Shown: positions 10,707 to 22,900 of the stretch, piece after piece | How positions within the stretch are numbered: position 1 is the first letter of the stretch | How the letters are laid out: the number at the start of each line of letters is the position of its first letter | DNA from: Welwitschia mirabilis | Taxonomy: Eukaryota > Gnetophyta > Gnetopsida > Welwitschiales | Length of the DNA: 38,978 nucleotides | Direction of reading: 5' to 3' | NCBI GenBank assembly: GCA_051453625.1 | Contig: JBOZIK010000001.1 | Location: 271,588,827-271,627,804, forward strand | Made by a program: the position numbers and the translations under genes | The notes under the pieces: model-generated | Database searches by the model: none | What the model was told of the DNA's origin: nothing | The model's input: the letters and a program-made list of their open reading frames with translations, nothing else

Positions 10707-13329
10707 ATGCCTTCATTTTCCAATAATGTGTTGAAGCATTTGTAATGTTTTCTCACACTTCTGAATGATTCTATGTGTGAAATTTTTTTCTCTAATAGTT
10801 TAAGAGTGGATTTAAAGTGATCTCATTACTTATCTAGAACTTCTCATTGATTTCGAACGACTTTCACTATGTTTGGTTATAAATTTTTCTATTTGTAATT
10901 AGCCCTTTATTGTGACCATCAAGTTTTCAGGTTTTTTTTATTGATACATTATTAGTATACTTATTTTTATAAGTGTTAATTTTTTTTTCCCATTCTTAGT
11001 CTCATTTTAGAGTTGCATAGTTTATTTATCTTTTTAAATGATCTTGAAACTATGAGTTTTCTTATATACTCTAAGTAAAAGCATTTTCAATGTTTTGTAA
11101 TTATGTGGAGTTTTTTTCTTTTAAATTCGACTAATTACACTTAGCATATGAAACCATCTCATAGTAAAGAAATTATTAAATAAGATTAAGTAATTTTTGA
11201 ATTATGGATTTATTAAACATGGAGATATCATGTACTGAAAGAGTAAATATCCAAGATTAGGATTGATAAAGAAAAGACATGTTGTGTAAAACCTAAATCC
11301 ATTTTTTCATTATTAATTACCTTTACTCAATTGTGCTAGTAACTATTAATTCTATACTTAAGTCAATAGAATCTTGGGAATCTAATCTAATCAAGAAGCA
11401 TATTTTTAATTTATTTCTTAAAGTTGGAGTCATTCTTCCAATGATATAACATAATGGAGATGTTTAAGAACCAAAAGGACTTTGGATGTTCTTATTTACA
11501 TAATTTGGAGTTTTAATATAGAAGAAATAAAAACCATTCCAAAGAGTTTTTGAAAAGAAATCACTAGATATCTAAAGATTCTTTTTTAGATACCACTTAT
11601 CTATTTTTCAAACGAGGAAGATTTACTTTTAAATTAAATCATTGCAAAGCGTGAATAACATTCTTGCAATGTTGACAGAAAAAGTTCTTAAATGTAATAA
11701 TAAAAAAGGAGTTCTTACCTCAGTTCCATTGGCTCATCATTCATATAGTTTAATATTCTTTGCAAACAAATCTTTTTTATTAGATGGGTTTACAAGATTA
11801 TGAAAATCAAAAAAAAATTTCCATATCATATATATAAATTGTTTCTCTAGTAAGGTAATCTTTACAGAAGCTATCATATATCATATTTAGAAAAAGATTT
11901 TAATAGTGTACTGAGCCTAAGATACTATAAGATATTAACTTTAACATTGTTGTATGTATAACAACAAAATTAGATAGTAATATTAGTAAAATAAATTAAT
12001 AAATCAGAATAAGTTTTTAGTATCAAAATCAATTAATAATAATTTATTAAAAAATAAATAAAAGTTCACAAAGAAATCAATGCATGATATTGACATATTC
12101 TATTTAATTTTATAATTTTGGATCTTAAAACTTCATTAAGAAACATTCATCATTAGGGAATAAGAACCTTGAGTTACCTATATTAATAGGATACTTCATC
12201 CTTCATACATAAATGGAGGGTGATTTATATTCTTTTTCTCAATCCTACCATTTTTTCCCTACTTCCTATCTTCCTATATTTCACTTATTCTTCTCTTTAG
12301 TTACTCTTAATCTATTAGGAATGAATGTCTTCTTTCTTTATTTAAATCCTTAATGGATGTGTCTTTTGAATTTAGGTTGTAATTATTCTTAAGTGCAAAA
12401 TGATTTAAATAATTTTATCTTGATTATTAATGATTTCATTTTATTTTGTTTCTTTTGGTAAAATGAGAATTTTATACGAGATTTTATCTTTCTACAACCT
12501 TCCATCCTAGTTTAGTTTCTATGAGGATTTGAACTCTCAACCATAGGGAAGTCACAGCTACAATTTCAATTACTTAATTTAGTTAGATATGAATTAATAT
12601 TAATATTTTATATTAAGAAACGAATAAGTTAGCTGTCTATTTTTTAATATTAGTATTTTTAATGTTTTCAAATTTTAGAATTGATTTGTAATCGAGTAGC
12701 AACATGGGAATTCAATTGGAGAAATATCCCAATGAAAGTTATCTTTCTTCATCCTTGTAACTTGACTTGCATGGAAATAATGGTGAGATAAATAATGCAT
12801 AAACAAACTTAGTGTAAAAACTTAATTATTGAGAAAATGTCTAATGATATCTTGAGAATTTGTCATAAATTCCTCTTGACATTTTCACATAGACACACCA
12901 ATGCACATGCACAAACATGCATGTGTGCACACTCATAAAATTTTGAAAATTCTAGATTTTTAAAGATGTGTGGATTAACTACCATATCAAGGTTGGACAA
13001 GGAACCACAATGTCATCTTATGGGAATTTTTTCCCCTTTCTTTCCCTTGATTAGAATATTAAAGATGGATAATTCCTCTTTTAGATTATAAATTTGCTAT
13101 TCTCGAAGGAACTGTTGAAGAAATCAGTTAATAGCATTGATCTTGGGTAATAATGCAAGAGTATTGCACCTTCTTCAATAAGTTCTTTTATAAAATAAAA
13201 CATGATGTCAATAGGCTCTTAGAGATGGTAATCACTGAATGATTATAAGAAAATTAGGCAAATAGGCTTGTTTAAGAAAATCAAGAAATCTTTTTATAGT
13301 TCATCAAACCACACTTCCTAAAATGCAAA
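10707..13329. other. AT-rich intergenic DNA
   Basis: No gene or element was recognised. The only local structure is a CA/TG-alternating, partly self-complementary tract at 12901-12932 (tgcacatg facing catgtgtgca). Confidence 0.5.
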
Positions 13330-13548
13330 GAGAGTACCCATCAATTCAACCTCTACAGTGCAAAGCCCTACATAATAGTGTTTCCTAATACAGGTTAAGT
13401 AAAACGAGTACTTAATCTCTACACTGAAAATTAGTAAATAAGAATATTTCTGATCACATGGAAATCAAAATGAGTATCTATAAATTTAATGTCTACAGTA
13501 AAAAGTGCAATGAGTATCTATGCATTTAATGTCTATAGTAAAAAGTGT
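13330..13548 (+). repeat. Degenerate short repeats of about 40 bp
   Basis: Four related copies read roughly gagta-c-tat-aatttaa-ctctaca-tgaaaagtg. They start near 13332, 13405, 13471 and 13511. The last two are head to tail with a 40-bp period (13469-13508 and 13509-13548) and differ at few positions. The other two are separated by unrelated bases. Their function is unknown; they mark the edge of the less AT-rich island around the VQ gene. Confidence 0.65.
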
Positions 13549-13565
13549 AGCACAAGGTAAACCTG

Positions 13566-13572
13566 TTTGACT
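13566..13572 (+). promoter_or_regulatory. W-box-like motif (distal)
   Basis: The bases tttgact fit the WRKY-binding W-box TTGAC(C/T). It lies about 740 bp upstream of the VQ start codon. A single short match can arise by chance. Confidence 0.3.
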
Positions 13573-13643
13573 TATCCAAAGACATAATTACCTGTCTATT
13601 CAGCTTGTGAACAGCAATGCACAAGATGATTTCTCACATCATC

Positions 13644-13799
13644 GTAGGAATAAAATTGTCACATAATCTAAAGTCAATCCCACCCACAACCACACAACAC
13701 ACAACATAGTCACTATGGTAAGTAGGAATAAAATTGTCACATAATCTAAAGTCAATCCCACCCACAACCCCACAACACACAACATAGTCACTATGGTAA
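13644..13799 (+). repeat. 78-bp tandem duplication
   Basis: Units 13644-13721 and 13722-13799 are identical except for one base (cacaaccacac versus cacaaccccac). Each contains acataatctaaagtcaatcc and a C/A-rich segment. Near identity in a window full of diverged repeats implies a recent duplication or local conservation. Translated on the minus strand it gives a 26-residue repeat, but the 85-codon frame there has no other sign of being a gene. Confidence 0.95.
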
Positions 13800-13858
13800 A
13801 TAGGCATACATATGCTTATTGTCCACTTAGCAGCATCAAACATACCCACTAACCTTGT

Positions 13859-13866
13859 CCACGTCA
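13859..13866 (+). promoter_or_regulatory. G/C-hybrid-box-like motif
   Basis: The bases ccacgtca (reverse complement tgacgtgg) contain the ACGT core recognised by plant bZIP factors. It lies about 440 bp upstream of the VQ start codon. It is one of few CpG-containing sites outside the coding region. Confidence 0.35.
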
Positions 13867-13907
13867 TACCACAAACCAAAATGCAGAACAACGATAAACA
13901 AGCCCAA

Positions 13908-13912
13908 CCAAT
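13908..13912 (+). promoter_or_regulatory. CCAAT box candidate
   Basis: ccaat lies within aaccaatcagattg, about 390 bp upstream of the VQ start. It is a common promoter word and of weak weight alone. Confidence 0.25.
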
Positions 13913-14229
13913 CAGATTGCCGCATCAGCCTCTAAAAGCGATATGCAAGACCTCTTCTAAAGGATAAGATATGTCCCGTACAAGTTAATATTATATGCAA
14001 AATTACTGTTCAAACTGCTAAACTACAAAAGAAACAAGTAAAAGATGGTGGGCAGGAAAGCGGATAAATTTGGAGAAGGGCGTCATAAGCGCCTTCCGTG
14101 TGCCGTGGTTCAATGGAAGAACATTCGACGAAAAAAACGGCCCTGAATTCATTCTTTGAATTTGAAAATTTTGAACGCTTTTGGAAAATAAGGGTCGTAA
14201 ATCCCAGGGTGTCGGTGTCCGCCGATATT

Positions 14230-14236
14230 TTTGACC
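14230..14236 (+). promoter_or_regulatory. Proximal W-box
   Basis: The bases tttgacc match the WRKY-factor site TTGAC(C/T). It sits about 20 bp upstream of the TATA-like box and 69 bp upstream of the VQ start codon. VQ proteins partner WRKY factors, and VQ promoters often carry W-boxes, so the site fits feedback control by WRKY proteins. This last point is inference. Confidence 0.45.
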
Positions 14237-14252
14237 CGCCGCAAACTCCTTT

Positions 14253-14260
14253 CTATAAGA
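14253..14260 (+). promoter_or_regulatory. TATA-like box of the VQ gene
   Basis: The bases tctataag lie in a GC-rich setting (before agggcccc). They are about 45-50 bp upstream of the VQ ATG at 14305, which predicts transcription starting near 14285 and a very short leader. If initiation is further upstream, the ATG at 14278 in another frame would be met first. Confidence 0.5.
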
Positions 14261-14277
14261 GGGCCCCTTGGCAGCCA

Positions 14278-14421
14278 TGTCCTTTCCAAAGCTGAAGAGG
14301 CCAGATGCAGAAGGACGGCGGAAACAAGGCGGTTTTGAACGCTCTGAAAATGCAGAGGGAGTCGCGCGCAATTGCAAAGACCAAGAGGAACAAACGGTCT
14401 CCGGTGATTATTTACAGTAAA
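14278..14421 (+). other. Overlapping upstream reading frame
   Basis: An ATG at 14278 opens a 47-codon frame (starting MSFPKLKRPDAEG) in another register. It runs across the VQ start codon and ends at TAA 14419-14421. If the mRNA includes 14278 this frame could reduce translation from 14305. The TATA position suggests the transcript may begin just after it. It is charged and matches nothing known. Confidence 0.35.
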
Positions 14422-14712
14422 TCTCCGAAGATCATCCATGTTGAGGCTCGTCACTTCATGTCTCTCGTGCAAAGGCTCACTGGTTGTTCTCCTTCTGCCC
14501 CTCCTCTTTCTTCTTCTGCGTCATTTCCTTCGGTTGCCGTTTGTTCGCCCTTTCCTTCTGCGTCTCTCGTAGGTGCTTCTTCTTCTGCAGCTTCTGAGAG
14601 TGCCTTGCATGAGATGCCCGCAAGCGCAAGAAGAGGCTGCAGCGCTGAGTTGTCTTCGTTGGAGAGCTTTTTGTGCGATGAGAACTTGTTTGCGCCTTTT
14701 TCTAACCCTTGA
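14305..14712 (+). CDS. VQ motif-containing protein
   Basis: Encodes 135 residues without an intron. Residues 51-60 are FMSLVQRLTG, exactly the plant VQ signature FxxxVQxLTG. The preceding block SPVIIYSKSPKIIHVEARH (32-50) is the usual upstream extension of the MKS1/VQ8/VQ21-like group. A basic cluster KTKRNKR (25-31) is a plausible nuclear signal. Residues 61-100 are Ser/Ala/Pro-rich and likely disordered, and the end LSSLESFLCDENLFAPFSNP is acidic/hydrophobic. VQ proteins are plant-specific cofactors that bind WRKY transcription factors in the nucleus in defence and development. Most are short and intronless, as here. ATG 14305 has C at -3; the next in-frame ATG (14350, residue 16) has A at -3 and could be used, giving 120 residues. 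Coding DNA is GC-rich with many CpGs, unlike everything around it. Opposite-strand frames here are shadows. Confidence 0.9.
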   Translation: MQKDGGNKAVLNALKMQRESRAIAKTKRNKRSPVIIYSKSPKIIHVEARHFMSLVQRLTGCSPSAPPLSSSASFPSVAVCSPFPSASLVGASSSAASESALHEMPASARRGCSAELSSLESFLCDENLFAPFSNP

Positions 14713-17700
14713 GACATAGCCTTACCTAGAAAATGTATATTTCTTATTTGCTTTGGTTGGGGAAAAAAGATATATTTTTATTTATTTTGACGAATAATAC
14801 TTTATTTTTTCATTTCTAATTTTGATTGTAAGTTATTGCTATTGCTATTAGTATTGTTTATTTTTTACAGAAATTTGTAGTATTGTGAAAATTAGGAGTT
14901 TTGTGAGAGGCTTAAAGTGTAACTTCATTTTTATCCCAAATAAATACATTTTCTATTTAAGTAATCCGTTATCTTATAGTAAGTGGAAGAATAAAGATAC
15001 CTTGTAATAATAATTTATGAAAAAGGAAAAATAGTGCTCAAACTTGAGAGCCAAAGTTAACTAAAGTTTCTTGGTTTTTCATGTTTTGGTACATTACCTT
15101 TTAATAAAAAGGCCATGGTTTGTTAACACCGTAATGGATTTAATGAAGTTTTTAAGTTAAAAAAGAAAAAAAACAAACACTCAAAACTAATTAACCATCT
15201 TTTCTATTAGATGATAGAAGTTTTACAATTTAGACATTAGTATTTTTAATTCAATTTAACATATTTGACAAGTACATATGACACTATTATTAAACAAAAG
15301 GTTATATTTACAAATGCAATATTAGTTTCAACCAACATAACATATTTTACTTTTCATAGTTTTAGCTTTTCATAACATATTAGTTTTGTAGACTTATTTT
15401 TTACTTCAATTTTCAAAGCAAGATGGAATTAATTAAAAAAGCCTTTAATAAGTATCTTTAATCAATATTTCAATCCTTTGAAAAGAAGAAGAAGTGATTT
15501 TTGTCTTGCATAGCTTGATTAGACATAATTATTTTTATTATTATAATGTATTTAATTTTATTGGATGTTAAAATTTTAGCAATTGTACCGCCTTTGCGAG
15601 TATAACTATCATGATTGCCAAAAAAAAAAAAAAAAATTACACGTTGACCTCATAGTATCAAGTTAGGCATCTAAAAGTTTAAACGTATGATCTTTCAAAA
15701 TTAGGATTAGTGTCCCATAAGTTGGACTAGCACTATATTGGAATGTATTTTATTTTAATCAAAAATATTAATTTTATTAAAGTCTTGACTTATGCTTGTT
15801 CTTATCCTAGAGCATTGTTAATTTTAGGTGCTTTGGGGAGGGATTAATTAAAAAAATAAAATGAAGGTATGTAAAGAATAAGAACACGTGGGAACAAATG
15901 TCGAATAACATTAATAAAGCTTAATAATTTTAACCAAGAATGAAAATAATGTCATTTTTAAGGTAAGATCATAGTAAATAAAATACCAACATGATATATA
16001 AATTTTGAAAACTTTTAATGGAAAGATATACAATTCCTTTCTCCAAATTGCTAAGATCCATATTTCTTAAGAAATTAAGCTAGAGATCCTAGCTGAATCC
16101 TCATCATTTTGAAAGAATCCACTTCTTTAGAGCTCATCCTTTATATGAGATCCTTGTTCATCCTTCTCTTTTTTGTATTTTTGTGTTTTAGGTGTTACAT
16201 TTAATGAAAACATCTAGTTAACTCTTAAGGGAAAAAATTGGTAATGTGAAAATTCAAAATAATATATTTTATTTAATTAATAATAATATTATAAGAATTT
16301 AATTCTTTATTTAAATACTATAAATTGTTATAAACATTAAATGTAATAATTTCTTTACTTGTAGCTTCTCTGGTTTATTATAAAAATGTATTTTGCTTAA
16401 TTTTTGAAAGACATTATTTGTAATCTTTGCATATTTTAAATTATTCAATATTTTAAAGTCTTTTAGTAAATGATTTGGTCATACTATGCAAGTAATATTC
16501 ATAATTCCCCCATACTCATATAACTGCATCTATTTCTTAATGATTTTTCTTAGTTTTAATTGAATCAATAGTTTACTATTTTTAACTAAAGTTAGTTAAA
16601 GAATAATTAATTACATTCGTAGTTATAAGATGCCCATGATCGATTTTTCATAATGATGTTAAAGATTTACTTTTTATTCTTACTAGGAATAAATTATTCT
16701 TATTTCCAGTGTATTTTTATTTTTAATTTATTTTTAATTTATTTAATAAATGGGCATTTTATGTTGAAGTTTTGGCTTGTAGAAGTACAATAAGGTAATA
16801 GATTATAAAAATGGTAATCTTTTCTAAGAATAGTAATGTATAGATGAAAATTTCATAATCAAAAGGATTTAGAAGTATCATTATATACAATAGTAGGTGT
16901 ATTTGATAATTACATAATATAATATATTTAGGAATTTATTAAGATATTCAAAGCCTCATGAAATATGACCTATATTATTTAAGTTAATAAATAAATAAAC
17001 TTTACCTCATGGAAAATTAAAAATTTCTTAAATAATTAAAACGGTTTCATACATAAACATCTTTTTTAAATTTCATGAATAAGACCTAGAGAATAATCTT
17101 AGTAATACTCTTCCTTAAATTTTTAATTGATAAATTTTATAACATACCTTCATGTCACTTCTTGTGATGTGATTTTATGTTGTCTTCATTATCGTTTTTG
17201 GCTATAGATCTTATGAAAGTTAACTTTTTATAATGGTTTTTAATTCATTAATTATTGCAATTTTGTATGAGTAAAGCTAGACCCTATAAAACATTTAAAA
17301 TATATTTCTCATAGGGAAAATTTACCTTTAGATTCTTTGTTTTCTCTTAAGAAATGATAATGTATACAAGTTTTATTATGATTTGACTATCATATTATGG
17401 AGGAATTGATAGCATTTTTTATTTTATTATGTGTTTCAAGATTTGTATTAATGTAAAAAAAATTGTAAGAATTATATATTTAACTTATATTAAGGATCAT
17501 GCTGTGGTTAACAATTTTTAACTTAACTCGTATGTTATATTTCCATTGCGTTAAATGAAAAATTCTATATTGAAGGATCCATTGTTGACTTGTTTTTATT
17601 TAGAATATGTGTAACTAAATAATCTTTTTAATTCTTTTAGTTTGAATGCAATTTAATACTTCAAGGTTTTGGTTATTTTCTTCTCATGTCAAGTAATTTT

Positions 17701-18884
17701 TGTTAATCTACTTTGCATACTACATAATTGATTACTAATTTTATGTTAATGAGTGAAGGAATATGACCTGATCATATGAGATCACATGATAAACATGATT
17801 TTACCAAAATTTAAATTAATGTAATGTTCTATGAAAACAAGAATGATATTATACATGCATTAACAAATACATTAACACATCTCTTTAGGTCTATGTAAAT
17901 AACTCACTCCTTATAGTAACCATCCTTTGGTAATGCATTTTTGCATCCCTTATGATCATTTTATTCTTCATTCTAAAGTCATTATAATAAAGGAATTTTT
18001 AATTTATTATTAAAGGTTCTTAATTTATTTTTATATTACTCTTTTCCTTTGACTCATCATTAGTTTGATTAATGAATATCATTTTTAGCTAACATAGTAT
18101 TAAACAGATGTTGACATGATATTTAGGATTGGTTTTTAGAGAAGCTTAAGAAGAGGATCGGGGAAAGAAAAAATAGATGTGGAGAGAGGTACAAATAAAA
18201 TGAAGGGAGGAAAAGGGAAAAAAATTCTTAGTATTAAGAATTTTGGGGAAAAAATCCAACTGTAGAGAAACATTTAAAGAAGGTATAAGTAATATAAATT
18301 TTCATCATGATCATGCACAAGGTCTCTGAAGTCAAATTTTAAATTCTTAAGAATTAAGTTAAGACACTTGATGTCTAAAAATGAGATAAAAAAGAAAGAA
18401 TAAGATCCTTGGAGAAAGGATGATATATTTAGTATAGTTATATTAATAATAAGAGTGCTAATAAGATAAGTAATAAGATAGAAAGAACTTTACAATTAAT
18501 CATCATCACACTAAAGAAATATTAGGATTGATGACCCTAAAAAATATTTAGTTAGTTAATAAAATGCTTATTTCCCTCCATCATCTTTTAAGATGCTTAA
18601 ATAATGTCTCTAATCTTCATAAACATGTAGAATAACTTAGTGGTTACATAGGTTGTGAAAATATAAAAGAACATAACTTAATTAGTTTATATTTCATATC
18701 GCTTGAAAAACAAGTTATGCCCACAAAATATAAAAATACAAATGAACAAATTCTAATGGATTTAAAGTATTCAAGATAATGGAAGCACTTAAGAAATAAA
18801 AAGAAATGATAATAAATAATACTCAAGTTTTTCTTTTATTCTTTTAACTCATCATTTGGGTCATACCTAAGTGATTCTTAAAAA
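14713..18884. other. AT-rich intergenic DNA downstream of the VQ gene
   Basis: GC content drops within a few tens of bases of the VQ stop codon. T-rich sequence at 14750-14800 may hold the polyadenylation region, but no signal is certain. A run of 17 A lies at 15620-15636. A purine-rich stretch (18140-18260) and short open frames (for example minus strand 18644-18826) have no recognisable content. Confidence 0.5.
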
Positions 18885-18894
18885 NNNNNNNNNN
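18885..18894. other. Assembly gap (10 N)
   Basis: Ten N, probably a nominal gap of unknown true size. Confidence 0.99.
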
Positions 18895-19080
18895 ATGTTA
18901 ATTAGGGTTAAGTAAATATCAGTGTGATCTTGGAAAGATAGAATCAATTTAGAATATATGATATAATATTCTTATCTTAGTAGTCAAGTCTAAGTAGATG
19001 TACAAAGGACACCAAAAGGAAAATAATCATTCAATATTCACATTTTAAGTAAAATTATCAAGTTCATGTCCACTAAAGTA

Positions 19081-19920
19081 GATGAAATTTAATGTTGAGT
19101 TATTATTAATGATATTTTCTATTCTTCTAGTTATAGATGAACATCATTGTAACATGGTTCAGAATTCTGATATAGCATTCAAAATTATAGAGATATCCTA
19201 AGAAACTTTCAATAAAATTTTATACATGGAGTTCATGTATTCATTGAATAGAATGAACAATTTTTAGATGGAGTGAAATAAAACCTCAAAATTTATAAAT
19301 GAGATATATTAAATCAATAAGATAGCCTATAAAAATTCCAAGTAATAGTATATTATTTGATGTTTTTAAGTAATGATGCTTAGATAGTACATGCTTATGA
19401 TCATCATAACATTGTTGGTAGATGGAAAATTAAAGGTCGTAAATTTTGAGAAGTTCTATTAAATTTTAATCAATCTTGACCAGTAGTATAATGCTTATAT
19501 ATGGAGTAGCAGTAGTACTAGCATTATAAGAAATGAAGTATACTTTATTAATAGTATTAGAAATTAAGATGGAAGATGCTATCAAGATGAAGGTAGTGGA
19601 AAGGCTAGTTACAACAAAGAAAATAAGAATAAATTAAGGAATAAGAAGACCTTAAATAAATATGATAGGAAAATCAAAGTGTAGAATACATTGTAAGAAG
19701 GACCATATAGATTAGAGCGTATAACTTCAAATGATTAGATCAAGAAGAATATTCAAGCATGTCAAATGAAGGAAATAATACATGAGTCTTCTTTTGATAG
19801 CAATAATACAAAGGATTCTACATCCTTTATGAAAATGATAGAGAATACTTTCATAGGACATTTTAAATCTAATCAATAGGTGTAGGTAGTTATAATTTAT
19901 GAATAACTATAATTGAGGTG
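19081..19920 (+). pseudogene. Possible retroelement gag remnant
   Basis: Broken plus-strand frames give charged, Lys/Arg-rich text. A cysteine/histidine cluster at 19680-19706 reads CRIHCKKDH, resembling a gag zinc knuckle (CX2CX4HX4C) with altered spacing. An acidic stretch follows (HESSFDSNNTKD near 19780). No LTR, primer site or pol could be attached to it, and the assignment between Copia and Gypsy is open. Confidence 0.3.
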
Positions 19921-22900
19921 ATAAGGGTGTAAAGTTTGTAACAGAAGATGTCATCAACTATTTGATATGAAAAATAGAAGATAATTAGTATTGAATAAAC
20001 TACTGTATCAGGATAAAGTAAGAAGAAATAGAAAAACATAAAAAATGATACAAATATAAATCAACCTTTATTAACATTACATAAGATAAGTAACACAAAA
20101 TCATAATTTAAAGATAAAGTTTAGAGTTTTTCTATTGTTGACTAAGATCATCTTGTAAAATTTAGTTAAGCTCTTAAATTTACTAATATCAAAGTTGTAA
20201 CTTTAGTAAATTATAATATTACTAACTAAATATAAAGGTTTAGACTTAGAGTTTTGATGAATCTTGAATTTTTAATGAGATAAAGTATTAATAGTCATAA
20301 TTTACAATGTTTTTTATAATACTACACGTAGAGGTACTTTTGTACTTTTTAGGTGAGATGGACATCATACATTCAATAAGCTTAAAGAGATGTATTATCA
20401 TCTATTCTAAGGCTATTTAGGATGATTGTGATTAGCAAATCAAGATTAAGGGTACAAATGTAGAGCATCGAAGATTACTTTATCCTATCAACTCTTTAGA
20501 TGTTTCAGAGACCCTTTCCATATCATATCTTATACACTTGATAATGAAACTATTTTGACTCATTTCAACATTATATTTATCATATTGAATGAGATCAAAA
20601 CATTTTAGAACATCACAACCTTGGAATTTTACATTCTAAGAGTTATGATTTGTATAGTACTAGTTACTTTTTAGTCAAATTTAATGGTTTTATATAATAT
20701 AAATCATAAGAGACAAAATCAAGTCAAATTAGTTTTTGAAAGTTTGGATTTTTTTTCAAACTAACTCTAATGATATAATGTAAATTTCATAAGTAAAATG
20801 GTGTTGTAGCACCATGTGATAGTTTTTTCTAATCAAGCATGAATCACATGAAAAAGTTTGATGGTTTTAGTAACTCCTTGACTTGAAATTGATGCAAGTC
20901 TACCTATAAAGACCACTTTGAATGTCCAAAATTAGTGAATAATATTATTATACTAAATTTCTATCATTTTAATGCTTCTAATATGAGTTCAAGCCATTCT
21001 CAAACCTTGGAAGTGGATTTTCTACCACTTTTCTCTCTTCTTTATTCATTTTCAAGTTAATCTTCTCTCTATATCAGCTTTAAAAGCCTTGTAAAAACTT
21101 AATTCTCATCTTTTATTATCATACATATCCATTTTTAGCCTTTTACATTTTCTTACATTTTATTCTTAATTTTCCTTTCTCCAATTCTCATCCATCTAGA
21201 GGGCATTGTAGGGGTGATAAAGTGCATGTGAATGAGTGGTATAGGAGGAGGGGATGGCATAAGATATTATAAGAATTTAAATTAGAGACTAATATAAGGG
21301 CTATAACTATTCTTTTCCTTTATGTTTATATTCTTTCTTTTACTTAATTTATGCATTATCATCATTCCTTTGTTTTAAATCTATTAGACTTATTATACCA
21401 TGTTGCATAATTAGTGCTAATTGGATTGTTGTGAATTTAGCACCTATTATAGAATACTATAACTTCACATAGTTTGTTACTATAGGCTAAATAAATAATG
21501 CGTTTTATTTATTCTTTTTGGTCTTTCCTCCATTCTTCTCATTTCTTCTAGTCCATTTTCTCAGGATTTAACATTTCTTCCTAAGAAAATGATGATAACT
21601 TTTTATTTTCTTCATTTCAATAGTCATAGTTTAGTTTATACATATGTTACTTATTCATTTATAAAATAAAAACTATCTAATTTTGCATTGATTATTCTCT
21701 TTTCTTTCTTCTCTTATCAAAATCAAACTACAAGTAGTAAATTTTAGTGCTTGTTTTGACCATGCCTTCTTTTTTGAAACTCTAATGACTCTAACATTTT
21801 TTGATAGCTTTCTTATGTAATTTAGAAACTTTTATTCCTAATGCATAAGAGGTTAAAGTTGGCTTATAAAATCTCTTATTTATCCATTTATAGTTAAAGT
21901 CACATTTTTAATTAGAAAGTTTTGTAAATTGTGAAATCTTAATTTTCTTTTTTTCTATAATGAATTTTTGTATTATTATTAACTTATTTTTTAAAATTTA
22001 AGATCCTATGTTGTACTATTTTTTAAGTACTTTCAAAATATACAATCCATTATTCTTATATTTTTTAATTTTGTTAATATTCTTAGTCAAAGTAGGATTA
22101 AATATAGTTTTTACTAATTTTGTATAGATGATTTCTTTCTATTGATTTTAATTGATTTTACTTAATCATGAATGTTTTATTTTAGAAACTTGGTTTAGTA
22201 CATATTCTGAGTGTTTTGAAGAATTTAATTATTTCTAAGTTCATTTTCATGAATTCCCTCTCTTTGTTTTCTCTTTCTTCTTCATTTTCTCTCTTTCTGT
22301 AAGTTAAAATAGCTTGAAATTAACTAAGTATTTCTCTGATTTAATAAACATTCATCTACTAGTTTATATAAATTATTTGTTTATTTGGAACCTAATTTAT
22401 ATGTTTCATTGATTTATAACTCAGTTCATGATAAATCAATAGTTATATTTCAAGTCAGCTATATCAAAATTTAGTGAAGACCTTACTTAAGTCAAATAAT
22501 TTTCTATGTCCATTTGAAAAATATTGTTTTGCAAGTACTATAGTTTGAATCTAAGTTGTTGTAAATTTGTTATAAAATGGACTGAGATATTTTACCACCT
22601 CATTTACACCCATGTTATATGATTTCAAGTAATAAACTTTCTAAGGAAAATTATTTTTTAATAAAAATGACTTTAGTAGATTTAACTACTTAAGCTCTCT
22701 TACTTGTTCATTTACATTACGAATGATATTTAAAATTGTAGTGAACATGTACAAAATATTATTCATTTCTATTTTATTATGTTATTCTTTTTACATCTCA
22801 TGAAACTATATCTTTACATATGTAGTTATTCACAATAAATATAAGTCATATGTTTTAGTTAATTATAAATAACTTAAAAGAAATAGTTGTTTTATCATGT

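Noticed and set aside
12901-12932. CA/TG-alternating palindrome-like tract
   Set aside because: Too short and imperfect to claim a functional hairpin or Z-DNA element; mentioned only as a local feature.
13634-13891. 85-codon minus-strand frame with a 26-residue repeat
   Set aside because: The repeat comes from the 78-bp DNA tandem duplication, whose period is a multiple of three. There is no domain, start context or gene-like codon use.
14018-14717. Three minus-strand frames and one plus frame (14098-14295) around the VQ gene
   Set aside because: They overlap the VQ gene or its promoter in GC-rich DNA where stop codons are scarce. None shows a recognisable domain. The plus frame 14098-14295 ends before the VQ start and contains the TATA box and W-box, so it is more likely promoter.
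18644-18826. 60-codon minus-strand frame rich in Phe, Ile and Tyr
   Set aside because: Hydrophobic text of this kind is common in random AT-rich DNA. No start context, domain or neighbour supports it.
18899-18910. Telomere-like ttagggtta word after the 10-N gap
   Set aside because: A single copy with no array; expected by chance in AT-rich DNA.
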